From assembly GCA_032821775.1 (NCBI GenBank), contig JAVLRN010000002.1, positions 3,224,001 to 3,288,000 of the forward strand: a stretch of 64,000 bases of DNA. Reading direction: 5' to 3'. This document shows, piece after piece, positions 46,005 through 55,141 of the stretch (position 1 is its first letter; every line of letters begins with the position of its first letter). The DNA comes from Sanguinoderma infundibulare. Its lineage: Eukaryota > Basidiomycota > Agaricomycetes > Polyporales > Polyporaceae. Both the position numbers and the translations under genes were made by a program. The notes under the pieces are model-generated. The model was not told where the DNA came from, searched no databases, and saw only the letters and a program-made list of their open reading frames with translations.

Positions 46005-49000
46005 CTAGTCCGTGTCGCCCACCCCGTCGCTGCCGTTCAGCGATATCGCATCGCCAGTCGGACGATCGTCCTCGACACCCGCGTCGTCGGCGTTCTTCAT
46101 GTCCTCGAACCGCTTTTGCGAGATGTCGAGGAGCTCGTCGGCGATGCCGATTGATTGTCGCGCGAGGTAGGGGAGGAGTCGGAAGGCCGCGACTGGTCGG
46201 TGAAAGACCGTCCCATCGAGTTCGCAGATGACGTACGCTCCCCCGCGGTTGCGGGTGAGGACGACAAGCGGCCCGAGGTATCGTGGTCGCATCTTGCGGT
46301 TGAGGGCCTTCTCGATCTGCGTGTGTCGGAGGAGGACAAGGTCGCCGCGTTTGAAGTCGAAGTCGCGGATGGTTGTCGCGTGGTCGCGCTCGAACTTGTA
46401 CGCTGCTCGAAGTCGCGCTCGGTAGACGTCGGACTGGAGGTCGGCGATCTGGTCTTGCCGCTTCTGGAGCGCTGTCGCGCGCTGCGTGATGAGATCGGTC
46501 GTCGACAGGATCGAGTCGGGCGGTGGGAGCAGATAGGTTGCTTCTCCGATGTCGAATGGCAGGATCGGATGACAACCTGTAGCCGCGAGGTACGGTGAGC
46601 AGCCCATGCGACGTCGCGTAGTTACTCTTTCTGCCCAGAAGGCGAAATGAGCGACTTGCGACCACTTGGTCTCGTCGCCGTCGGCGGCCTTGAACAGAAC
46701 CTGTCGCACGTCGAAGTGGGGTCGCTCGACGATGCCGTTCGCCCGCGAGTTGTAGCCGCTGATTCGGATATGTCGGAGGTGATACTTGCGCGCGAGGTAG
46801 CCAGCCGCTTTGACGAAAGCCGCGCCGTTGTCGGTGACGATCTCTGCGAGGCCACCCCAGCGACAGATGACGTCTTGGAACAGCCAGTCGCCGAGGGTCT
46901 TCTCGGTCTCGACGCGGAGCATGCGCCACTCCGGGTAGTGCGAGATCGCGCAGCGCGCCTGGACGATGTACTTGAAGCCGCCGGAGGCGGGCATGTGCAT
47001 GGTGTCGATGTGGACTCGCGCGAACAGTGGTGCGGGTGTCGCGACCGTCGGCGGAATGAGGACCTGTCGCGTCTGTCTCGTCTGGCAGAGATGGCAAGTG
47101 CGAACATACCAAGTGACGTCCTCCCGAAGGGACGGCCACCAGAATCGCTCCGCGATGAACTGCAACGTCGCATAATTGCCGCGATGACCTATGTCGTCGT
47201 GTGCCTGTCGGAGGATCGCGAGTCGCTGGCCGAGGCCGACTACGAGCTTGTGTGCGCCGTGCGAGTCCTTTCGCCACAGTCGGTCGCCGTCGATGAAGTG
47301 CTGCTGGCAGTACTTGATAAACTGCGGGTACGCCTTGTCGGAGATGTCGCTCGGTTGTCGGAGGTCACAGAGCCACCTCTTGACCTTGTCGAGTCGCTCG
47401 TTCGCTCGCCGAGTGAAGTCGGAAGTCGGAATGTCGCTCGACGTGGTCGCAGTGTCGCTTGTCGGTTCCTGGTCGGTCGGTCCCTCCCCCTCACTGAGAT
47501 CTCGACCGTCCCCGGTCGGAGACGCGATCGTGAAAAGTTGCAGGGGAGAGGCGCGTTGTCGCGGTCGCGTCGGCAGCATCTGGTGCAGGAAGCCGTGGAC
47601 TTTGTCGATCCAGTCCTCGAAGCCGTCGTCGTCGTCGCGCGGCTCGTCGCCCGGTTGTGATGGTCGCCGCGACAACCCGTCGGGCCCGTGCGATGTTCCA
47701 GGGACGTGCACTAGAGTGAAGTGGAACGTTAGTATCGCGACGATCCAACGGTTAATGCTAGCGCTCGGAGAAATGTCAGGGTTCTGGAGCATGCCCTGAA
47801 TGTATCGCGCGTCGACCTCGACGACGAGGTTTCGAACACCGATCAAGTAGACCTTGAGGTTCCGCAGGGCGCGATAGAGGCCGTAGATCTCGAGCTTCGG
47901 TTGCGAGAATCGCGCCTCCCTGTCGTTGAGCGTTATTGATCCGAAGCGACTATAGTACCGCTTGCGCGGGTCGTCGATGTCGCACTGGCAGAGGTGGAAG
48001 CCGACCGCGATGTAGGAGGTATCGACGGCGAGGATGACGGCCGCGCCCGACTCGTAGTCGATCGCGCGGAGCGCCGGCGACTCGATGACCGCCTTCTTGA
48101 GGTCCTCCTGCGCACGGAGTTGCTCGTCGCCGAACTCGAAGGGGACGTCCTTCCGCGTGAGCTTCACGAGTGGCCAGGCGCGCTTCGCGAAGTTTCGAAT
48201 GAAAAGTCGCAGGACGCCGACCGTGCCTATGAACGCGCGGATCTCCGATATGTTCCCGCACGGTCCCCAGTTGACGATGAGGGCGACGCGCGACTGTTCG
48301 GGTTGTCGCCCGATCGGAGTGCATCGCTGGCCGATGACGATGTTCTCGATGTCGATGGGCATCGACTTTGGCCCGGAGTAGGTGCCGCCGGCGTGGCTCA
48401 TGCGTGTGACGATGCGATTCTGGTTGTCGAAGTGCTCCTTGACGAAGCGACGAACGCCGGGGTTGCGCGGGATGGTCTCGTACTTGCCGTCGCGGTCACG
48501 ATAGTCGGATTTCGGTCCCTTGCCGGGGACATCGTCGATATACGGTACTGTCCACTCCGGGATCTCGGGCTGCAAGATGTAAGTGACGTCGTCGTGGAAG
48601 ATAGGTACCGAGTTACACCACCCCATCGGGAGGGTGCAGTGTCGCAACGCGCCGAACGGCGTCTGGAAGGTCGTGAGGTCGCGCGACGACTTTGCGATCA
48701 GTCGCTCGTCGTAGCCGACGTAGAGGTCGTACATCGAGCCGCACGGTCGCCCGCCGAACTGCTCGGCGAGATAGTCGGGCGTCGGAGTTACGCCCGAGTG
48801 CGCGATCGTGACCTTGTTGAGTGGCTCGAGGCTGTGGACGATGCGCGGCTTCCCGTCCTTTTTCGCGACGCAGAACCAGCGACCGCGATACGACGAATTC
48901 GACGGCTCGTACACGCCGGCGGCGATCTTGCGCTTGATGATGTCGCAGACCTCCTTGTAGAGACCCAGCGGGATTGGGATGTTCTTCTGGACCCACGGCG

Positions 49001-49484
49001 TGTGCGGTACGACCGGAAAATCGACCGGTGGGAAGAACTCGGGTTTGAAGCAGCCGCGCTCCTCGTCGGTCCATGCGAACGCCTCGTTGTGGACGCACAT
49101 GAAGTAGTGGAGGAGCTTGCGCTCTTCGGGCCAGAGAAAGTCGGGTCGCAGCTTCTTGTCGAGGGCCTCCATGCGTTCGCGGGTGTAGCGACCGGTCGGG
49201 ACGAAGTCAGGGGGATGATCGGGGAGGATCGGCATGTTCGCGAGCGGGTCGCCGGTGATGTTGCGCATGATGCGAAACTGTTCGGGGCACGAGCCTAGGA
49301 CAGGTCGCACCTTGCGCGCGACCGGTTTGTACTTCTTCTTGGTGACGAGGCCTTTCGTAACGGGGTCGCGCGTAGTGAGGAAAACGTTCGCGGGGGTATC
49401 TTGCGATCGCGGCGCGAAGTAGCCGCGACCGTTTTTGGTCGGAAACGAGAATACGAAAGAAGGTGAGGAAGAACAGGGGCGCAT
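46005..49484 (-). CDS. Retrotransposon pol: reverse transcriptase, RNase H, integrase
   Basis: One 1,159-codon frame. RT: PVARKVRPVLGSCPEQF leader, FLWPEERKLL, WFCVAKKDGKPRIVHSLEPLN, MYDLYVGYDERL (first catalytic Asp), FQTPFGALRHCTLPMGWCNS and YIDD (catalytic pair). RNase H: ILAVDTSY, KLEIYGLYRAL and VVEVDARYIQG supply Asp, Glu, Asp. Integrase: an HHCC zinc finger (AHDDIGHRGN..CHLCQ), then HIDTMHMP, VTDNGAAF and GIVERPHF give the D, D and E, followed by a chromo-less C-terminal part with DLVLLRHTQIEK and YLGPLVVLTRN. The frame differs from gag and the first Met lies 320 bp after the gag stop, so expression may use splicing, reinitiation or an upstream join. All key residues are present, so it could be active. 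Confidence 0.92.
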   Translation of the reverse strand: MRPCSSSPSFVFSFPTKNGRGYFAPRSQDTPANVFLTTRDPVTKGLVTKKKYKPVARKVRPVLGSCPEQFRIMRNITGDPLANMPILPDHPPDFVPTGRYTRERMEALDKKLRPDFLWPEERKLLHYFMCVHNEAFAWTDEERGCFKPEFFPPVDFPVVPHTPWVQKNIPIPLGLYKEVCDIIKRKIAAGVYEPSNSSYRGRWFCVAKKDGKPRIVHSLEPLNKVTIAHSGVTPTPDYLAEQFGGRPCGSMYDLYVGYDERLIAKSSRDLTTFQTPFGALRHCTLPMGWCNSVPIFHDDVTYILQPEIPEWTVPYIDDVPGKGPKSDYRDRDGKYETIPRNPGVRRFVKEHFDNQNRIVTRMSHAGGTYSGPKSMPIDIENIVIGQRCTPIGRQPEQSRVALIVNWGPCGNISEIRAFIGTVGVLRLFIRNFAKRAWPLVKLTRKDVPFEFGDEQLRAQEDLKKAVIESPALRAIDYESGAAVILAVDTSYIAVGFHLCQCDIDDPRKRYYSRFGSITLNDREARFSQPKLEIYGLYRALRNLKVYLIGVRNLVVEVDARYIQGMLQNPDISPSASINRWIVAILTFHFTLVHVPGTSHGPDGLSRRPSQPGDEPRDDDDGFEDWIDKVHGFLHQMLPTRPRQRASPLQLFTIASPTGDGRDLSEGEGPTDQEPTSDTATTSSDIPTSDFTRRANERLDKVKRWLCDLRQPSDISDKAYPQFIKYCQQHFIDGDRLWRKDSHGAHKLVVGLGQRLAILRQAHDDIGHRGNYATLQFIAERFWWPSLREDVTWYVRTCHLCQTRQTRQVLIPPTVATPAPLFARVHIDTMHMPASGGFKYIVQARCAISHYPEWRMLRVETEKTLGDWLFQDVICRWGGLAEIVTDNGAAFVKAAGYLARKYHLRHIRISGYNSRANGIVERPHFDVRQVLFKAADGDETKWSQVAHFAFWAERVTTRRRMGCSPYLAATGCHPILPFDIGEATYLLPPPDSILSTTDLITQRATALQKRQDQIADLQSDVYRARLRAAYKFERDHATTIRDFDFKRGDLVLLRHTQIEKALNRKMRPRYLGPLVVLTRNRGGAYVICELDGTVFHRPVAAFRLLPYLARQSIGIADELLDISQKRFEDMKNADDAGVEDDRPTGDAISLNGSDGVGDTD
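47483..47517 (-). promoter_or_regulatory. Internal copy of the polypurine tract (central PPT candidate)
   Basis: 35 bases match 42,881-42,915 with two differences; the 13-base purine run AGTGAGGGGGAGG is identical. It lies within pol between the RNase H and integrase parts. Confidence 0.6.
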
Positions 49485-49803
49485 AAAGGAGAGAGAGAGG
49501 GCGATGTCGAGAGAGGGAGACGGAGGAGGAACTGGAGACGCGAGGAGAGAGAAAGAGTCCGAGGTCGCAGTGGTCGGCAGTGTCGCCGGTGTCGCCGCGC
49601 TTGTCGCACGACATTTTTCGCTAGTAGTTGTGAGATTAGTTGAGAAATAGACGGCCGCGCGATCGTGCAGTTGATCGCAGGCCGATAAATAGAGAGCTGG
49701 GATAGGAATAGAGTCGTCAGCGATGCGGGTATATGCAGAGATAATGGGGCCCCCTGGTGTGTCGTCGATGACGAGGGCGTAGTCGCCGTCGGGCGACCCG
49801 TCC

Positions 49804-52047
49804 TCAAATGGATTCGGCGCGCTTGCTGTCGATGCGAAACCGAAAGGTCGGCTGTCCTCGCGGTCGCGTCGGGATGGTCACGACTTGTCGCGTGTTCGGG
49901 CATTCGAGCGTGATCGTCTGGTCTTCATTGTTGAAGTTCTTGATGACGCTCCGCGTCAGGACGTCGAAGGGGCGACCGAGGAGCAAGTCGTAGGGCGCGT
50001 TGCGAATGACGTGAACCTGTAGGTAAAGCGTAATACCGCCGACGAGGAAGGGCACATTGCGAACAATACCTAGCGACGGGTCGACCGCGCCGTTCGCCGA
50101 CTGCATATACAGCTGCACCGTCGGGTCGTAGGAGAGCGCCGCGTGGTGGCAGAGGCCCTCGGAGATCGAGACGATTTGCGCACCGCCATCCAAGGTTCCC
50201 TCGACGTCGATCTTACCATCGAGACAACCGACGATCGAGCGAAGCGCATACGACTCCTTTGCGACCACGAGCGGCTGCGGCTCTTGGCCGGGGCCGAGTC
50301 GCGAGAGGTAGACGTCGTACGGGTCGGGGACTACCAGCGCACCCGGCTCCAGGGGTTCGCCGCGACAGGACCGCGCAGTCGCGAGTTCGTCGTCGCTGGT
50401 CGCATCGGCGAAGGTGACTGTGCGCGGCTCGGTCGGTACGCGCTTTGGGGTGATTGCCTCGCGGAACTTGGCGCGCACGTCGGGAGCGATGCAGAGGAGC
50501 TCCTCAACAGAGAGCGTGATCGCCGGTGTCTTCATCGCGCGCGAGTAGACCTCGTCGATCAACTTGGGCTGGTAGACCGGGACCGTGTTGCGATACGCTG
50601 GATCGCGCTCTTTACCGCTCGCTGGTCGCGGTGTTGCGCCGACATTGGTCGTCCGTGGCGGCGCATAAGTCGCGTCGCGGGCTCCCGCGAACGGGTGCTC
50701 TGGCGCCGCTCCTTGTCGCGTGGCCGGGGTCGGTGGTCGCAGGATGGTGACCGGCCGTGCTGGCGCGGCCGCCACAGTTGCCCTGGTCGCGGCTGGGGCC
50801 GACGCCCTCATTCCGGAACCGCTGGCGGTCGCTACCGTGGGGCCCCCGTCGGGAACCTCCTCGACTCTTGCTGCCGGTCGCGGTCGCCGGGGAACGGTCG
50901 TGATCTCAACTCCATCGAACTTCTCTCTTGCTTGTCGGAGGGCGAAGATCTCATGCTCGAGTTGGGCGATGCGGTCGCTGGTCGCGTCAGGCGTCGGGGC
51001 CGCCGGTGCGACCTGGAAGAGGAGCTGGCCTACAGGCGCTGTCGCGTTGCGCCGGTGCCACTCGTAGGCGCGGTCGCGCATAGTCAGGCCCGGTAGGTTG
51101 CGCGGTACGAATTGCCCATTAGGCAAGACAACCTTCCCATCGTTGTTCCGCGCAATGCGACCCGCGTTGATGTCCTCGTCGACGAACCGGCAGGTGCGAA
51201 CCTGGCAGCCCGCGTCACCGCAGTAGTGGCAGAAGCCCATCGGCGGCGGTCGCCCGTAATCGGCACGCTGTGGTGGTCCCGCTGGTCCTGCCCCGGCACC
51301 ATTGTCGCGTATTGCCTGCGCCATCATTCGGAAGAAAGGCTCGACATCTTCCAGCTTGATACCTGTCGCTGTCGGAGTCGCCGTCGCCGTCGCAACCGCT
51401 GGTGCTACCGGCGTCGCCGTCGCTGTCGTCGACGTCCCGTGAAGCACGAATCGTGCCGCCTCGAGGACGTCTCGGAGGGCGTAGGGGTCGTCGGGGTGGT
51501 GGTCGACGAACTTGATCTGAAGTCGCTGAGCCACCTGATCCCATAGGGGCGGTCGAATGCCACGCGCGAAGAGTCGCGACTGTTCCAGTACCGACAATCG
51601 CTGGTGCTGTATCAAATAGGTAGTCATAACGAGGAAGTCCCGATGAAAACTGGAGAGTTCACCGAGCGTCGTGATCGGTGTCGCCGCGCGACTTGCGACC
51701 AGATTATCCACGTCGGCGACCAAGTACTTGCGAGCCTCATCCGCGCCGGGGTATAGCTCGGCCACGCTCGTCTTCCACTGTTCGAACGTGTACGCGTCCT
51801 CGTACGAGGGGAGCGACTCCCACAAATCGGCGACCTCGACCTCGAGATAACGAATCGCCCATCGTTTGCGTGGTCGGCCAGCGGCGACCTGGCACCTGTC
51901 GAAGAGCGCGTCGAGGTCTTGCCAAAAGCCACGCAAGGTTCTTGGTCGCTCGGGGTCGAATACCGGCGCAGTCGCGTGGTTGCGCGCGGGCATCGCGGGT
52001 GGCGGGTGCGCTGCTGGCTGCGGCGCTTGAAGATCGGGGGGATCCAT
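49804..52047 (-). CDS. Retrotransposon gag with aspartic protease
   Basis: A 747-codon frame. The N-terminal capsid-like region has LRGFWQDLDALFDRC, WAIRYLEVEVADLWESL and FEQWKTSVAELYPGADE, as in fungal gypsy Gag. A Cys-rich knuckle follows: GFCHYCGDAGCQVRTC. The middle is Pro/Thr/Ala-rich. Near the C-terminus is a retropepsin-like fold with GTLDGGAQIVSIS at the active-site position (Asp-Gly-Gly rather than Asp-Thr/Ser-Gly) and APYDLLLGRPF, the usual second signature. The frame ends 320 bp before the first Met of pol. Confidence 0.85.
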   Translation of the reverse strand: MDPPDLQAPQPAAHPPPAMPARNHATAPVFDPERPRTLRGFWQDLDALFDRCQVAAGRPRKRWAIRYLEVEVADLWESLPSYEDAYTFEQWKTSVAELYPGADEARKYLVADVDNLVASRAATPITTLGELSSFHRDFLVMTTYLIQHQRLSVLEQSRLFARGIRPPLWDQVAQRLQIKFVDHHPDDPYALRDVLEAARFVLHGTSTTATATPVAPAVATATATPTATGIKLEDVEPFFRMMAQAIRDNGAGAGPAGPPQRADYGRPPPMGFCHYCGDAGCQVRTCRFVDEDINAGRIARNNDGKVVLPNGQFVPRNLPGLTMRDRAYEWHRRNATAPVGQLLFQVAPAAPTPDATSDRIAQLEHEIFALRQAREKFDGVEITTVPRRPRPAARVEEVPDGGPTVATASGSGMRASAPAATRATVAAAPARPVTILRPPTPATRQGAAPEHPFAGARDATYAPPRTTNVGATPRPASGKERDPAYRNTVPVYQPKLIDEVYSRAMKTPAITLSVEELLCIAPDVRAKFREAITPKRVPTEPRTVTFADATSDDELATARSCRGEPLEPGALVVPDPYDVYLSRLGPGQEPQPLVVAKESYALRSIVGCLDGKIDVEGTLDGGAQIVSISEGLCHHAALSYDPTVQLYMQSANGAVDPSLGIVRNVPFLVGGITLYLQVHVIRNAPYDLLLGRPFDVLTRSVIKNFNNEDQTITLECPNTRQVVTIPTRPRGQPTFRFRIDSKRAESI

Positions 52048-52559
52048 CGCAAGCGACGAGAGTTCGCTGAGTGGTGTGAACGGGGAAACTTGTAGTGACG
52101 CTGTCGAGGGTGTCGCAACGATATCCGGCGACGGCGGGAGGGGAACGTCTGTCCAGTAATCGGGCGAAGGAGGGAGTGGAACGTCTTCCCAGGGTTCTGG
52201 CGACGGTGGCAGGGGAAATTCGCCGGGAATCGCGCTCGGCGTCGCGCGTCTCGCTCTAGACCTAACCGTCGTGGAAGATGTCGCGGACGAAGAGTCGGAA
52301 GAAGAGGGTCTGTTATCGAGTGCGTCGATACCGCGATCGAGGGTGCGAGAGAGGGAATAGAGTATGCGACTGTATCGGGCCTCGTCGCCGAGCTGAAGTC
52401 CAAGGTCGGTGACTCTATGCGCGCGAGCGACAAGTAGCTCGTGTGCGAGCGACGAACGCGAAGGAGTGGAAGGTGTCAGCGTGGCACTGTATGAGAGTTA
52501 CGGGATCGCACCAAAGGCGGAGGCGAGATCTATACTCCCCCTCGCGGTGGGCTCCAAAA
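52048..52559. other. 5' leader of the retrotransposon
   Basis: Lies between the 5' LTR and gag on the minus strand; holds the putative primer-binding site at its LTR end. No separate gene supported. Confidence 0.5.
52540..52556 (-). promoter_or_regulatory. Putative tRNA primer-binding site
   Basis: Minus strand TGGAGCCCACCGCGAGG begins three bases inside the 5' LTR. TGG is complementary to a tRNA CCA end, and the rest would pair with an acceptor/T-arm. The tRNA was not identified. Confidence 0.45.
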
Positions 52560-53549
52560 TGATACACTATCCCAGGGCCTGTGTACAGTCAGGACGACCG
52601 AGGGCTGAGGGAGGCGAGGTCGGAGCGACGTCGCCGGTGCGGAGGGCGAGTACGGTCTCGAGTTCCCTTTGGTCGCGATCGTAACCAGTGCCGAGGAGAA
52701 GAGAGGGGAAAGAGCGTGTGGTGTCGAAGGTCGAAAGTCGCGGTAAAAGTCGCGCGGCGAGTCGCTGTCGCTGTCACAAATCGGTCGATCGGTGGTCGCT
52801 GTCGCAAGTCGCAATCGCAGTCGCTAGCTACACCCGACAGAGGACGATGTCGAGTCGCACTTGCTCGTCGGAGAAATGAGAGGTAAAGGGTGGGGGTCCA
52901 AGATTGTCTGCCCAAATGGCAACGAGTGGGGTTAAGTACATCGGTAACCGGTAGCTACACGCGACGCCCATAGCCTAGCCTGCCTCGCGGTGGCGAGCGA
53001 TCACAAAACCAGCGTCGGAAACCCTCCGGAACTCCAGCGATCGGCGCGCGACCGCGACCGGATTGGGCGACCACCGTCGGCTTGTCTTGGCGGATCGCGA
53101 TCGCTGTCGCGCAGTCGCGCGACTCGTCGGTTTCCGGTTGTCGCGACCCGTACCTGCTGCATAAGTAACCTTTCGTGAGGGACGATCTGCGACCAGTCGC
53201 GCGACGCGCCGGAGAGAGCAACTGTGTGACTTAACTTGTGGCCCGCCGCCGTGCGACCGTAGGGACGGTCGGGGACAGGCCGAGTCGCGACACCGATCGT
53301 GACCGAATACTTTTGGTACCCTTCGACGGCCTAGTCTTGGTGCGGCGGCATCGCATGTGCCCGGCTTCTTCGGCTCTCGTCGGTACCGGACCCGGTTAAC
53401 AGGCCGGGCCGCCACCACGTGTGTCCGAATCGCGCAGCCCAGAGACGCCAACGAGCCGGCAGCCGCCGAGACGTCGGTCGAGTCACCTCGGTCGTCCGAA
53501 TGGAGCAATTGCGTCGGGCTCCGCGGTCGGAAGCGTCGGGTGCGCATCA
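52560..53549 (-). repeat. 5' LTR (990 bp)
   Basis: Right copy, offset exactly 10,669 bp from the left LTR. It contains the element's promoter; no TATA box was confidently placed. Confidence 0.93.
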
Positions 53550-53553
53550 ACGT
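53550..53553. repeat. Target-site duplication of the LTR element, right copy (ACGT)
   Basis: Matches 41,887-41,890. Confidence 0.8.
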
Positions 53554-54782
53554 AACCACGCTACTATCGACCGCCAGGTTTATACCGTTCCCTATCCCAA
53601 CTATCTCTGACACATGGACGGGCATCACAAGTTAATTCGCTGGGGGATTGTGCTACATGGCGCAGCTGATGGGTGTGATCGAATGGTGAGTTTACAGAGC
53701 TCAAGTTATACGGGCATATCGTGGTATAACTAACTTCTGAGTTCAGATGGTCATGCTTAGGGCCAACACCAATAACAGATCGTCCACTGTCTTTCAGTGC
53801 TTCGTTCCTGCACTGGAAGAATATGGAGTCCCCTCTAGAGTACGGGGTGACAGAGAAGGCGAGAATATTGACGTAGCCATATTCATGATCAAGTTTCGTG
53901 GTGCTAATCGAGCCTTGTTCATGTGGGGAAGGTGGGTAACATGCTTTGATTTTCCTTGGCTTGAACTTGGGGCTAACTCCTGATATTGTAGCTCTACCAG
54001 AAACACGCGGATTGAGCGGATGTGGGTGGAGGTCGGTACCCAGTTTGCCTTCCAATGGCGTGCTTTCTTCACCAGACTCGAAATCCACCACTATCTCAAT
54101 CTCGACGAGCCTGGACACCTTTGGCTTTTGCATATTCTCTTTTTAGATGAAATCAACACAGACTGTGATAGGTTTCATAGCGACTGGAACCATCATCCAA
54201 TTTCTCAACAAGGAAAGAACCGTAGTCCTGTGGTAAGTATGATGTGCCTTAGAGATACTCCACTCTAACTTTCGCTGCATATAGGATATGTGCCTTTTGG
54301 GCCAACTCAAGGAGGGCATTCCTGTGGGCGAGGATTTCAACGACATTGATCCTGAAGTCCTCTCTCAGCACTATGGCGTGGAAGGGCAGGAGCGCCGAAG
54401 GCGGCCTGGTCAGACAGGTGCTGGGCATTATGAAGAGGACAGTGAAGACAAAGAGGACAGTGATGACGAAGAGGACGATACAGATATGCACTCCTCGTCA
54501 TCTTCAGAACTGGACTCTGAGATAAGCAGCGGCGCATCTAGCTTTTTACCTGGAGATGGAGACGATCACGACGCAGCAGATCAGGGCTGTCATATTCGCC
54601 ACCCTCCAGTGCCTGTACCAGAAGGTAGCTGCCCTTTCGGTGCTGACCGCACTCTCCAGCTCTTTAGGGCAGCTCTTCAAGAAGTAGAGCGAAGGGAACT
54701 GGTCTCAGACGGATATGGTTTGAAGCCTTCGGAATGGAACGGAGAGCAATACGGTGACGAAGAGGCAATAAAGCTGGGATGA

Positions 54783-55141
54783 TGGGAGAAAAAGGTCAAA
54801 GTTGTTCTCCCTTTTGAGATTTGGTGGAAGAGGGCAGTTCGGTGGGCTCAGGGCCATGAACTCATGACATGTTTTCTTATGATGGAAGTAGGCAATGAGC
54901 TTTGATTTATATACAGGGATGGAGGGATGGAGGAACGGAGGCAGAGGAGACCGTCGGTTCAGCCTGAGGGTGAGTCAGTATTCTTTTCATAACCGAACTT
55001 GACAGCAGCTCTGATAAGCGCTGTGGTTTTAGGTTGCTGGCCACGTACACCTATCGCCCTCCTCAGCCACCTGCCTATTCCACACCACGATCCCTGATTC
55101 GTTTTCTATCATACTTTCACACTCCTTTATTTTATTCATCT
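54783..55141. other. Spacer and leader of the Cys-rich protein gene
   Basis: Includes a GGATGGAGGGATGGAGG purine run near 54,920 and a T-rich stretch just before the next start. No gene. Confidence 0.35.

Larger units (their letters stand above)
41891..53549 (-). mobile_element. Ty3/gypsy LTR retrotransposon, 11,659 bp, nested in the giant element
   Basis: Two 990-bp LTRs begin TGAT and end ATCA. The coding strand is minus, so the 5' LTR is the right one (52,560-53,549). Order: 5' LTR, putative primer site, gag-protease (52,047-49,804), pol with RT, RNase H and integrase (49,484-46,005), then an opposite-strand accessory gene (43,232-45,470), polypurine tract, 3' LTR. The RT-RNase H-IN order places it in Ty3/gypsy (Metaviridae). 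Both main frames are intact. It is longer than most such elements because of the accessory gene. Confidence 0.93.
41130..54782 (+). pseudogene. DDE integrase-like gene of the giant element, split by an LTR retrotransposon
   Basis: Likely recombinase of the 32.6-kb element. The 5' part (41,130-41,890) has a helical leader, then GRPVVVVDEEWL, an HTH-like LTTLAKALGVHRNMLYKQM, ISDDELDELLKAYKK and RIKDSLQRIDRLGQMLR. The 3' part (53,550-54,782) resumes in the same frame and carries an rve-type core: HMDGHHKLIRWGIVLHG (first Asp), VPSRVRGDREGENIDV (second Asp), TRIERMWVEVG (Glu, 34 residues later), then an acidic tail. Introns at about 53,686-53,746, 53,932-53,991 and 54,233-54,284 are well formed. 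Damage: the 11.66-kb insertion, and TGA at about 53,607 where the family has Trp. A frame change near 41,370-41,470 may be another lesion or an unseen intron. Confidence 0.75.

Noticed and set aside
47994..49298. 434-codon plus-strand frame within pol
   Set aside because: It is the antisense shadow of the intact RT frame in GC-rich DNA.
50143..51096. 317-codon plus-strand frame within gag
   Set aside because: Antisense shadow of gag; no family features.
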